A stretch of DNA of 64,000 nt from JACRPH01 sp041665465 (GTDB taxonomy: Archaea > Nanobdellota > Nanobdellia > Woesearchaeales > GW2011-AR9): the NCBI GenBank assembly GCA_041665465.1, contig JBAYIU010000001.1, positions 1,054,001 through 1,118,000 of the forward strand, written 5' to 3'. The notes beneath the pieces were generated by a model, which saw only the letters and a program-made list of their open reading frames with translations, was not told the origin of the DNA and made no database searches. Of the stretch, positions 8,724 through 16,377 are shown piece by piece. The stretch's first letter is position 1. Every line of letters starts with the position of its first letter. The translations under genes and the position numbers were made by a program.

Positions 8724-9644
8724 TCAATTTATTGTTGAGTCATAAGTCCAAAATAATTTTGGATTATTCTTTACCATTTTGATGGTTACAAACACATTTT
8801 CGGCAATTTCCTTAGCCATTTTTGAATACTCTGGATTATTCTTTATCTTCTTAGTGTCAGTATAAGTGCCATCTAAGACTCCAGCAGTAGCGTACATGTT
8901 AGAGAAAGGTGGAAAGATCATTCCCCAATGAGACATAGTCATGTAAAGGGAAGAGATAGCCATGGCTGCCCCTGCTTCATGGTTAGAAACAATAATACTG
9001 CCAACCTTTCCAATAAACCTTCTAAGATATCCGGATCCGAACTGGTTATCCTTTGCGGTCAAATTTACAAATTTAGAGTGTTTAATATTTAATTCTTTAT
9101 CTTTAGGATTATTCTTATCAGCGGGAGAAAGACTTCCGTCCATACTGATTAATCGGTCTATAAACAGGCAGGTTAAAGAAGAAACTTTATAATTATGTAC
9201 CGGGGTAGCAAAAATAATTCCGTCTGCCTGGTAAACTTTCTTATATAACTTATTAGTCATATCGTCTCCGAATTCTCCGGGAGGATAACAGGTACAGGGA
9301 AATTGGCATTGGGTATTGGTAGTTGAATAACATCCTTTACATGGTTTAATCTCATAATCCTTCAATCGAATTAGTTCTACTTCGGCTCCTAATTTCTTAG
9401 CATGATCTAACGCTTCATTTAGTAACCATTCGGTTTTACTATCTTCAGCGGCAGAATCGTTGGCTGTTCTATAACTTCCGCTTATTCCAATGATCTTAAT
9501 CTTCTTTGAGAAGAAACGCTTTTTGTAAACTTGTGCTTCTTTCAGGGCCTGTTGTTGGCAGGCTTTAAACTGCTGAAGTTCTGTTTTAGTACATTTTAAA
9601 GTTTTAATCAGTTCTTGATCAGAAATTTGTGTTGGTTTCTTCAT
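8724..9644 (-). CDS. NAD(P)H-dependent FMN reductase / iron-sulfur flavoprotein-like
   Basis: A flavodoxin-fold protein of the NADPH-dependent FMN reductase family. The FMN phosphate loop is KIIGISGSYRTANDS (about residues 50-64), and TPVHNYKVSS corresponds to a later flavin-contact region. Between them is a cysteine cluster (CKGC, then CQFPCTC) resembling the cluster-binding loop of iron-sulfur flavoproteins, though its spacing differs from the classical one. An unusual helical extension of about 48 residues precedes the flavin domain. It is co-transcribed with the rubredoxin-like gene, which points to a redox role such as oxygen or oxidant detoxification; that role is inferred. Confidence 0.85.
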   Translation of the reverse strand: MKKPTQISDQELIKTLKCTKTELQQFKACQQQALKEAQVYKKRFFSKKIKIIGISGSYRTANDSAAEDSKTEWLLNEALDHAKKLGAEVELIRLKDYEIKPCKGCYSTTNTQCQFPCTCYPPGEFGDDMTNKLYKKVYQADGIIFATPVHNYKVSSLTCLFIDRLISMDGSLSPADKNNPKDKELNIKHSKFVNLTAKDNQFGSGYLRRFIGKVGSIIVSNHEAGAAMAISSLYMTMSHWGMIFPPFSNMYATAGVLDGTYTDTKKIKNNPEYSKMAKEIAENVFVTIKMVKNNPKLFWTYDSTIN

Positions 9645-9766
9645 GTGAACCTCTTTTAGAGTAACTAATCCTTTTTGGTTTATTAACTTTTCTTGTTATA
9701 AATAAGGTATCTACCCCTTTATTTACAATTGAAAAATGCTTTTAATTTTTCTTGGATCAGAGATAG

Positions 9767-9775
9767 TTTTTTAAA
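9767..9775 (+). promoter_or_regulatory. TATA box of kae1
   Basis: TTTTTAAAG lies about 26 nt before the ATG at 9797, the spacing of a leaderless archaeal promoter. The divergent flavoprotein gene has its own TATA-like element (reverse of TGTTATAAATAAGG, about 9694-9707) followed by a GAGG Shine-Dalgarno. Confidence 0.5.
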
Positions 9776-9796
9776 GCTCTTTCTTATCTTTATACC

Positions 9797-10753
9797 ATGT
9801 TCATCCTAGGAGTAGAATTCACTGCTCATACCTTCGGTGTGGGTATTGTGAATAACAAAGGAGAAGTTTTAGCTAACGAGAAAGATAGTTACAGCTCTCC
9901 TGAAGGTGGGATGATTCCAGACAAAATAGCAGATCATCATAAAGAAGTAGCTGAAGAAATTTTAGAAAGAGCCTTAAAGAAAGCTCATCTTTCTATATCT
10001 GAGATTTCTTTTATCACTTATTCTGCCGGACCGGGATTAGATCCAGCGTTATGGGCAGGTTATAATATCGTTAAAGCTTGGTCTAAGAAATACAAAAAGA
10101 AATTAGTGGGCATTAACCATTGCTGTGCTCATCTGAGCATAGGCAAAGTTTACAACCATCTGAAAGATCCTTGTTATTTGTACGTTTCCGGGGTTAATAC
10201 TCAAATTGTGGTGCAGGAAGAAGGAAAATATCGAGTGGTAGGAGAAACTTTGGATATCGGTTTGGGAAATATGCTTGATAAATTTGGAAGGATGATTGGT
10301 TTAGGTTTTCCTGCTGGTGCTTTGATGGAAGAATTGGCTAAGAAAGGTAAGTACATCGAGCTTCCTTATACTGTTAAAGGGATGGATGTTTCTTTTTCTG
10401 GAATCTTAACTAAAGTAAAGCAACTGTATGAAAAGGGAATAAAGAAGGAAGACCTATGTTATTCTCTGCAAGAAACTTGTTTTGCTATGCTTACGGAAGT
10501 GGTAGAACGTGCGGTAGCACATACTGAAAAGAAAGAATTAGTTTTGATTGGGGGAGTAGGAGCAAATAACCGTTTTTGTGAGATGTTAGAAATTATGTGT
10601 AAGGAACGTGGATGTAAATTCTATAAGGTTCCTTTAGATTTAGCTGGAGACCAAGGAGCGATGATTGCTTGGGAAGGTTACTTACGCAGAAAACAGTTTG
10701 GGGATATAGAAGTCAATCCGCATTGGAGAAGCGACGAAGTAGAAGCAAAGTAA
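9797..10753 (+). CDS. kae1: tRNA N6-adenosine threonylcarbamoyltransferase Kae1
   Basis: The catalytic subunit of the KEOPS complex, which puts threonylcarbamoyl on A37 of ANN-decoding tRNAs. The start FILGVEFTAHTFGVGIV, the metal-binding histidine pair in NHCCAHLSIG (about residues 110-119), and the nucleotide-site motif LIGGVGANNRF (about 251-261) are all typical. The length of 318 aa corresponds to Kae1 alone; the Bud32 kinase that is fused in some archaea is absent. In many archaea kae1 follows S27ae, but here it stands alone with its own promoter. Confidence 0.97.
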   Translation: MFILGVEFTAHTFGVGIVNNKGEVLANEKDSYSSPEGGMIPDKIADHHKEVAEEILERALKKAHLSISEISFITYSAGPGLDPALWAGYNIVKAWSKKYKKKLVGINHCCAHLSIGKVYNHLKDPCYLYVSGVNTQIVVQEEGKYRVVGETLDIGLGNMLDKFGRMIGLGFPAGALMEELAKKGKYIELPYTVKGMDVSFSGILTKVKQLYEKGIKKEDLCYSLQETCFAMLTEVVERAVAHTEKKELVLIGGVGANNRFCEMLEIMCKERGCKFYKVPLDLAGDQGAMIAWEGYLRRKQFGDIEVNPHWRSDEVEAK

Positions 10754-10771
10754 TAGTCTTCTGTACCGACA

Positions 10772-10782
10772 TCTTTATAAAC
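10772..10782 (+). promoter_or_regulatory. TATA box of gyrB
   Basis: CTTTATAAACC is centred about 53 nt before the gyrB ATG. It predicts a start of transcription near 10803 and a leader of about 27 nt. No strong Shine-Dalgarno is visible in that leader. Confidence 0.55.
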
Positions 10783-10829
10783 CCCAAAATTCTATATTTA
10801 TTATCAAAATATAGACGATAGATTAAACC

Positions 10830-12764
10830 ATGGATGAAACCCCCACTGAGCAAAATTCTGTACCTCCTGCAGCACCAAAGACAGACAGTTATGATGCTTC
10901 TAACATTACCGTACTGGAAGGGTTAGAAGCAGTTCGCCGCAGACCTGGGATGTATATTGGAGATACCAGTTTAGGTGGTTTACATCATTTAGTTTATGAA
11001 ATTGTAGACAATTCTATTGATGAAGCTTTAGCCGGTCACTGTAATAAGATTATTGTGATTATTCACAAAGACAATTCTGTCTCGGTGATTGATAACGGAA
11101 GAGGTATTCCGGTTGATATACATCCTCAGTTGAAAATACCGGCAGTTCAAGTTGCTCTGACTAAACTACACGCTGGAGGAAAGTTCGATAAGAATTCTTA
11201 TAAGGTTTCTGGGGGATTGCATGGAGTTGGTCTATCAGTAGTAAACGCTCTTTCTATCGAGTTAGAGATGACGGTTAAGAGAAACGGCAAGATTCATGTC
11301 CAACATTATTCTCGGGGTAACCCCGTAGACGAATTAACTGTCGCTGGAGTAACTAACGAGCGAGGTACTAGTGTTAAGTTCAAGCCCGATGCAGAGATAT
11401 TCACTGAAACAGTCTATCATTACGATATTATCGCTAAAAGAATGCGAGAATTAGCTTTCTTGAACAAAGGAATAGAAATTTCCATTACTGACGAACGCGA
11501 AGAAAATAAAAAAGATATATTTAAGTATGATGGCGGAATAAAAGAGTTTGTTTCTTATGTTGATCAGAATAAAGTTCCTTTACATGAAGTTGTTTATTTA
11601 GAAAAAGAAAAAGATAATGTTATAGTTGAAATCGCTTTAAGATATAATTCTGGTTATCAAGAAAATGTTTTCTCTTTTGTTAATAATATCAATACCGTAG
11701 AAGGGGGAACTCATCTTTCCGGGTTTAAAACTGCTTTGACCAGAGTGATGAATAATTTTAGTAAGGCAGCGGGAGCAAAAGATGATATTAAACTAAGTGG
11801 TGATGATGTCTTAGAAGGATTAACTGCAGTGGTATCAGTAAAAGTTCCAGAACCACAATTTGAAGGTCAGACTAAAGCTAAATTGGGCAATAGTGAAGTG
11901 TTTGGGATTACTACTTCTGTGGTTAATGAACAATTAGAGATTTATTTTAGCGAACATCCCCAAGTGGTTAAGATGGTCATTGGTAAATGCTTAGACGCAG
12001 CTAGAGCCCGGGAAGCAGCCAGAAAAGCTCGTGAACTAACCAGAAGAAAAAGTGCTTTAGAAGGAGCAGGATTACCCGGGAAACTGGCTGACTGTTCTAA
12101 CCGAGATCCGGTTAAATGTGAGTTATATCTTGTGGAAGGAGATTCTGCAGGGGGCTCAGCAAAACAAGGTCGTAACCGAGAATTTCAAGCTATTCTGCCT
12201 TTAAGAGGTAAGATCATTAATGTAGAGAAGGCTCGTTTACACAAAATCATGGAAAATCGAGAAATAATCTCTATGATCACTGCTCTTGGTACTGGAGTGG
12301 GTGAAGAATTTAATGTATCTAAGTTAAGATATCACAAAGTAATCATTATGACCGATGCGGATGTGGACGGATCACATATCATGACTTTATTATTAACTTT
12401 CTTTTATCGTTATATGAAACCCTTAGTTGATCAGGGGCATGTTTATGTGGCTATGCCTCCTTTGTACCGTTTACAAAAAGGTAAACGTGTTGATTATGTA
12501 TATAGCGATGGAGAGAAAGATAAGCGGGCAGCGGAAATGGGTACTGAGATAGTTATCCAACGTTACAAAGGTCTGGGAGAGATGAACCCTTCTCAACTTT
12601 GGGAGACCACTATGGACCCGGTTACTCGTTTATTAAAGAAGATTACGGTTGAAGATGCAATAGTTGCTGACCAGATGTTCACTGTTCTTATGGGAGATGA
12701 AGTCGAACCAAGAAAGGATTTCATTGAAAAGCATGCCAAGGATGTAGTTAATTTAGATATTTAA
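10830..12764 (+). CDS. gyrB: DNA gyrase subunit B
   Basis: The ATPase subunit of DNA gyrase, which introduces negative supercoils with GyrA. The GHKL ATPase part is shown by EIVDNSIDEAL, DNGRGIPVDIHP and GGLHGVGLSVVNALS. The TOPRIM domain is shown by VEGDSAGGSAKQGRN (about residue 435) and DADVDGSH (about 509). The C-terminal end has YKGLGEMNPSQLWETT. At 644 aa it is the usual short bacterial-type GyrB. Gyrase in archaea is held to come from bacteria by transfer. No gyrA is adjacent, which is unusual since the two are commonly paired. Confidence 0.97.
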   Translation: MDETPTEQNSVPPAAPKTDSYDASNITVLEGLEAVRRRPGMYIGDTSLGGLHHLVYEIVDNSIDEALAGHCNKIIVIIHKDNSVSVIDNGRGIPVDIHPQLKIPAVQVALTKLHAGGKFDKNSYKVSGGLHGVGLSVVNALSIELEMTVKRNGKIHVQHYSRGNPVDELTVAGVTNERGTSVKFKPDAEIFTETVYHYDIIAKRMRELAFLNKGIEISITDEREENKKDIFKYDGGIKEFVSYVDQNKVPLHEVVYLEKEKDNVIVEIALRYNSGYQENVFSFVNNINTVEGGTHLSGFKTALTRVMNNFSKAAGAKDDIKLSGDDVLEGLTAVVSVKVPEPQFEGQTKAKLGNSEVFGITTSVVNEQLEIYFSEHPQVVKMVIGKCLDAARAREAARKARELTRRKSALEGAGLPGKLADCSNRDPVKCELYLVEGDSAGGSAKQGRNREFQAILPLRGKIINVEKARLHKIMENREIISMITALGTGVGEEFNVSKLRYHKVIIMTDADVDGSHIMTLLLTFFYRYMKPLVDQGHVYVAMPPLYRLQKGKRVDYVYSDGEKDKRAAEMGTEIVIQRYKGLGEMNPSQLWETTMDPVTRLLKKITVEDAIVADQMFTVLMGDEVEPRKDFIEKHAKDVVNLDI

Positions 12765-12839
12765 TCGATTCTAGCTGTTTAATTTAGAAACATTTTAAAA
12801 GAAACCCCTAAATTAACTTATCATTAGGAGGAAAGAACC

Positions 12840-13076
12840 ATGCCAGGATTTGATAAAAGTTTAGATAAAGAATTATTTTCAGCTTCAGCTGATTTTGGGA
12901 AAAGCAAGCTTACTGTAGCAGTATTCGCTTATAATGGTGGAGTTGCTAAATTACAGATCACTCGTGAGAATAAAGATGCTTCAGGGCAACCCTCTTTTGC
13001 AAAGATGGGAAGATTGACTAAAGAAGAATTGGACGCTATCTTGCCTTTAATCGAGAAAGCTCGAGCGGTTTTGTAA
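12840..13076 (+). CDS. Small PC4-like protein
   Basis: A 78-aa protein with an alternating hydrophobic pattern (SKLTVAVFAYNGGVAKLQITR) followed by a linker, KMGRLTKEELDAILPLI and a final helix. This order of strands, then a G-[RK]-L-x-x-E-E helix, resembles the PC4/YdbC family of single-stranded DNA-binding transcription cofactors, but similarity is short and judged by eye. A strong AGGAGG (12826-12831) sits 8 nt before the ATG, and a TATA-like CATTTTAAAAG is at 12791. It is separate from gyrB in transcription, or expressed both ways. Confidence 0.75.
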   Translation: MPGFDKSLDKELFSASADFGKSKLTVAVFAYNGGVAKLQITRENKDASGQPSFAKMGRLTKEELDAILPLIEKARAVL

Positions 13077-13399
13077 TTATATTCTGCGTATCTTTTGTAT
13101 CCCTTAATTCCCTAGGGAGCGGCCTTAAATCAATTGTCTTCTATTTAAAGAGAAGTTTGCATAATCAATATAATCTTGGCAAACTCCTCTAAGAGAATTT
13201 GAAATAGTCGTGATTTTGACATGACTTTAACCGATTGATTGTCAAAATCCCTGTTTTTCAAAGTTCCCTAAAGATGGAACCCCTAGTTCTCTTTTTCTCA
13301 CTATTCCTCGAATTGTTCTTACTTTAGAGTGATTAAATGAGGAAACCTTTATATATTAAAACCTCTTTTTAGTCTTAAAATTAAATTAAGAGGTCCAAA
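13077..13399. other. Intergenic region with three consecutive hairpins
   Basis: No reading frame is supportable in these 323 bases. They contain an 8-bp palindrome CCCTAGGG (13110-13117); a 12-bp imperfect stem (13149-13160 with 13179-13190, one mismatch, 18-nt loop); a perfect 9-bp stem GATTTTGAC/GTCAAAATC (13212-13220 with 13241-13249); and a 5-bp stem GTTCC/GGAAC (13263-13267 with 13276-13280). A TATA box (TTTATATATTA, about 13348-13358) for the next gene follows. The hairpins could be a small RNA, a 3' end of the upstream transcript, or protein-binding sites. No tRNA cloverleaf fits. Confidence 0.5.
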
Positions 13400-14197
13400 A
13401 TGACATTAAAACATATTGTTTATGGATTATGTTTTGCTTTAGGAGTGGGTTTAGCAACTCCGAGATATGCTATTGCAGAGGAGAGATTAGTCGCACCAGA
13501 AAGCAGAGCTGTTCAAATTCTGGGAGAAGATGCAACTATAGATTATAATGGTAATCATATTAATCTTTGTTTCAAAGCCAATCCCTTGAAAGCCGATGAT
13601 ATTGAATTGGCTAGGAGTTTAACTAAAGAAGGAGCTGAGATAAAACTACATCATTATTTAAATCAAGTTACTTCTGATGCTAGTGCTCGAGCTTTAACTC
13701 TCAATTCTGATGGAATTACTGCTTCAATTGCGGGTTCGAATGCTGGTGGCAAGAGAGTTTATGCTTTAGACAATCCTCGAGTTTGCACTAATCTTGATTT
13801 TTATAATCTAATGACCGTTGAAGCTATCTTGAAAGATGCCGATCCGGTTGAAAGAGTTTTATCTGATCCTTTCATATCTCAAGCCAGTCATATCGATGAA
13901 GTTGTAACTCATAGTAGCTGTTCTTCTAGTGGGGGTTGTATTGAAGAAACTCCTGCCGTCAAAGCGCAAACTACTTATCAAGCCATTAAAGTAACTAATT
14001 TGGCTTTGCCTTATGCTTTAGCAACTAATAAATTAATGGAGCAGAATGGTTTTACTTCCGAAATGGAGTTTAATATTTGGTCTAAATTTGCAGATAAATC
14101 TGGTGGTGTGATCACTCTTTCAGTAGCCGAGTCTTTATATCATACTACTGTCGCTTCTATAGAAGCAATTAAAAAAGAAAAAAGTGAACGAAAATGA
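13400..14197 (+). CDS. Exported protein with Sec signal peptide, 265 aa
   Basis: Function is not recognised. Residues 1-26 form a signal peptide: basic start, hydrophobic core (IVYGLCFALGVGLA) and a cleavage-like AIA before EER. The mature part has cysteine pairs near the middle, including a short Ser/Cys-rich stretch SSCSSSGGC (about residue 174), which may form disulfides outside the cell. A TATA box is at 13348-13358 and AGAGGT precedes the ATG; AAGAGGT can pair with ACCTCTT at 13361-13367. The stop overlaps the next start by four bases (ATGA), so the three exported proteins form one operon. Confidence 0.85.
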   Translation: MTLKHIVYGLCFALGVGLATPRYAIAEERLVAPESRAVQILGEDATIDYNGNHINLCFKANPLKADDIELARSLTKEGAEIKLHHYLNQVTSDASARALTLNSDGITASIAGSNAGGKRVYALDNPRVCTNLDFYNLMTVEAILKDADPVERVLSDPFISQASHIDEVVTHSSCSSSGGCIEETPAVKAQTTYQAIKVTNLALPYALATNKLMEQNGFTSEMEFNIWSKFADKSGGVITLSVAESLYHTTVASIEAIKKEKSERK

Positions 14198-14589
14198 GCT
14201 TAAGAAATGCTTTAATTGGATTGGCAGGATTAGTAACTGTAGCTTGCGGTGGGGCAATCGGCCGTCAGCAAGTTGAAGTCAATGATCCCAACTGTCGGGT
14301 CCAGGTTATTTCTCCCGAAGTAAAATTGGTGGAATGTGTTGATCCGAAAACAGGTGAGCAAATAATCGCCGGGTATGAGAATGGCATAAATTTAAGTGAG
14401 GCTGTTTATGATGCCCGTGGTTCTTTGCTTAGAGTAAATATTTATGAGTTTGATTCACAAGGTCGTGATCGCAGAATCTACCGAATAGGCAGCGATGATG
14501 GTAAAAGAATTCCTTATCAAATCGATAACTGCGTGGAAGGAATATGTGGTTATCAAGGAGAAGGTCATTTATTTAAGGACAATAAATAG
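14194..14589 (+). CDS. Predicted lipoprotein, 131 aa
   Basis: The N-terminus SLRNALIGLAGLVTVACGG is a lipoprotein signal peptide with a lipobox-like VTVAC at residues 14-18. The cysteine would be lipidated and hold the protein at the outer face of the membrane. The mature part has short strand-like repeats (VDPKTGEQIIAGYENG, then YEFDSQGRDRRIYRIG) with two more cysteine pairs. No family is recognised. It overlaps the upstream exported protein gene by ATGA and is followed 12 nt later by a third exported gene. Confidence 0.8.
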   Translation: MSLRNALIGLAGLVTVACGGAIGRQQVEVNDPNCRVQVISPEVKLVECVDPKTGEQIIAGYENGINLSEAVYDARGSLLRVNIYEFDSQGRDRRIYRIGSDDGKRIPYQIDNCVEGICGYQGEGHLFKDNK

Positions 14590-14601
14590 AGGTAAATAAA
14601 A

Positions 14602-14931
14602 ATGACACTAAGAAATACACTCTATGGGTTATGTTTTGCTTTGATGGGGGCTGCTGCTCCTGTTTATGCTCAGCAACCTTCTTATGAAGCTCAAGCTGCT
14701 GAAGCTCGAGATAGATACGATGCTGCTGCTGGCGAAGCCCAAACCCGTTTTCAATCTGCTACTGGAGTTGAGAGAGATGTTGATGCTTTGTTCCAAGAAT
14801 TGGAAGGTGGTTATTCTCAATCTGTTGATGGTGTAAGAAATAATTATGGTACTGGAGCAGCCAGAGTAAAGGCTTCTTTTGATGCAAGTTACGATGCAGC
14901 TAGAAAAGGACTAGATGATAAATTAAAGTAA
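14602..14931 (+). CDS. Small secreted alpha-helical protein, 109 aa
   Basis: A signal peptide ends VYA before QQP at residues 21-24. The start TLRNTLYGLCFALMG is close to that of the exported protein at 13400, at both protein and DNA level. The mature part is Ala- and charge-rich with an amphipathic, coiled-coil-like pattern (YEAQAAEARDRYDAAAGEAQ and later ARVKASFDASYDAARKGL). It has no cysteine after the signal peptide. AGAGGTAAATAAAAATG gives a clear Shine-Dalgarno. Function is unknown. Confidence 0.8.
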   Translation: MTLRNTLYGLCFALMGAAAPVYAQQPSYEAQAAEARDRYDAAAGEAQTRFQSATGVERDVDALFQELEGGYSQSVDGVRNNYGTGAARVKASFDASYDAARKGLDDKLK

Positions 14932-14964
14932 TTCGATAACACACTTCAAGATAAGAGACATTTG

Positions 14965-15960
14965 TTACTTATCTTTTTCTTCTGTTATTAATCCTTCTGG
15001 GAACATTTCTACTTTGAATTCATTAGTAATGGTCATGGTAGTTATTTCATGTACAGTAATGTAAAATCGGTCTTTAATCTCTTTAACCAGAGATTCTAGT
15101 TCGTAAGGAGATCTAGTAGAGATAAGAAGATAAATTTCTGGAACATTTCCATTTTTTAAGGCTAATTTTATTTCTGGTTTAGTAAGAATAAACTGACGGA
15201 ACTCTTCTTCCTTCTCAAAGTTGTGAAAACGAATGAAACTTAAATATCCCACGTACCCAATCTTGGTGTCTTCAAAGTTAAGAGTAAATCCAGTTAAGAC
15301 CCCTTCCTTTATTAGTCTATTAAAATGATTTCTAGTAGTTTCTAATGATTCTCCAATGTTCTGTCCTAATTCTTGAAAGCTAGCTCGAGCATTTTGGCTA
15401 AGAGCATGAAGCAGTTTTAAGTCAATAAGGGATAACTCGGTGGGTTGACTATAATTTATCTTCTTTTCCAGCAGTGGGGGTTCTTTAACTAAGGGAAGAT
15501 ATTCTGGAACTCCATGTTGCAACCTAAGACGTTTTACGGCTATCTTTATCTCATAATCATCAATAAACTGGCCGAACTTTTTTAAGAAAAGAGTTAAATC
15601 CGTGTTATAGAAATCATAAAAGCTCTTTGTTACAAATTGTACAAACAAGTCCCATTCTCCAAATAAGGTACAGGCCCATAACACTTTAGGATTATTCTTG
15701 AGATGCTCGATGAGCAGATGTTCTTGTTCTTTACGCATCTTTAACTTAATGAAAAGATCATAAGTAGAATAATGAATCTTGTTATAATCAATAATGGGAA
15801 TAAAACGAAGAATATATCCTTTTTCTTGAAGTCTTTCAATCCTGTACTTTACTGAATTTTTACTTAATTTCAGCTCTGCAGCTAGTTCATGAAGTTTAGC
15901 TCGAGAATTGCGATGTAATAAAGTGATTAATTTCTTATCTTTTAAGTCTAAATAGTTCAT
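14965..15960 (-). CDS. Two-module Lrp/AsnC-like transcription regulator
   Basis: Two Lrp/AsnC-like units in one chain. The first helix-turn-helix is at about residues 5-50 (LKDKKLITLLHRNSRAKLHE, then SKNSVKYRIERLQEKGYI), followed by an AsnC-type ligand/dimer domain to about 145. A second helix-turn-helix occupies about 178-225 (LSLIDLKLLHALSQNARASF), again followed by an AsnC-like domain. Ordinary Lrp proteins have one unit and about 150 aa. A reverse-strand TATA (GTTTATATAC, about 15983-15992) gives a leaderless transcript. Two paralogues lie at 34708 and 38903. The regulated genes may be the divergent cluster starting at 16093. Confidence 0.85.
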   Translation of the reverse strand: MNYLDLKDKKLITLLHRNSRAKLHELAAELKLSKNSVKYRIERLQEKGYILRFIPIIDYNKIHYSTYDLFIKLKMRKEQEHLLIEHLKNNPKVLWACTLFGEWDLFVQFVTKSFYDFYNTDLTLFLKKFGQFIDDYEIKIAVKRLRLQHGVPEYLPLVKEPPLLEKKINYSQPTELSLIDLKLLHALSQNARASFQELGQNIGESLETTRNHFNRLIKEGVLTGFTLNFEDTKIGYVGYLSFIRFHNFEKEEEFRQFILTKPEIKLALKNGNVPEIYLLISTRSPYELESLVKEIKDRFYITVHEITTMTITNEFKVEMFPEGLITEEKDK

Positions 15961-16092
15961 TTATATTAAAATATTAAATTTAGTATATAAACTTTTTCAT
16001 AATTTTCAAGTAATGGGCAAATGCTTTTATTATACTGTTCTAATTATTACTGTTTAGAAACAAACAAGCTCAACTCAAAAAGGTGATTCAAA

Positions 16093-16224
16093 ATGGATAT
16101 GTCAAAATTGAACGGAATGATTTGTAACATGATTGTGGCTGGACAGAAAGCGGCTCAATTTGATGATCTCAATGTCAAGATCAGTACCGCGGAAGCGTGT
16201 AAGGTTAGCACTTCCAAATATTAG
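16093..16224 (+). CDS. Small peptide gene, 43 aa
   Basis: An open frame MDMSKLNGMICNMIVAGQ... ending STSKY, with two cysteines (residues 11 and 36). It is preceded by AGGTGATTCAAAATG, the same GGTGA Shine-Dalgarno used by ribosomal genes in this window, and by a TATA-like TTTTATTATAC around 16024-16034. It has no signal peptide. It heads a group of same-strand genes including another peptide and the deacetylase-like protein. It may be a structural, regulatory or precursor peptide; no family is recognised. Confidence 0.6.
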   Translation: MDMSKLNGMICNMIVAGQKAAQFDDLNVKISTAEACKVSTSKY

Positions 16225-16231
16225 GTGAAAA

Positions 16232-16354
16232 ATGGAACACTCAACTAATTATGGATCAGTACGAACCTTGTCTGATGAAAGGATTTTCGAATTACAACAG
16301 AAAATTTGGAAATCCTGGGGTAAGATTGGAATTGGTAGTACTAATGTCAATTAA
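16232..16354 (+). CDS. Small peptide gene, 40 aa
   Basis: An open frame beginning MEHSTNYGSVRTLSDERIFE and ending KIGIGSTNVN. The Shine-Dalgarno AGGTGA overlaps the stop codon of the preceding 43-aa gene and lies 5 nt before the ATG, so the two are translationally linked. The middle is a charged helix with two tryptophans (KIWKSWGKIGIG) and the tail is Gly/Ser/Asn-rich. Its stop is 23 nt before the deacetylase-like gene. Function is unknown. Confidence 0.6.
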   Translation: MEHSTNYGSVRTLSDERIFELQQKIWKSWGKIGIGSTNVN

Positions 16355-16377
16355 AATAAATATTTGGCAATATTAAA

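Noticed and set aside
13200..13290. tRNA-like gene in the hairpin-rich intergenic region
   Set aside because: Stems are present but acceptor, anticodon and T-loop consensus do not assemble into a cloverleaf.
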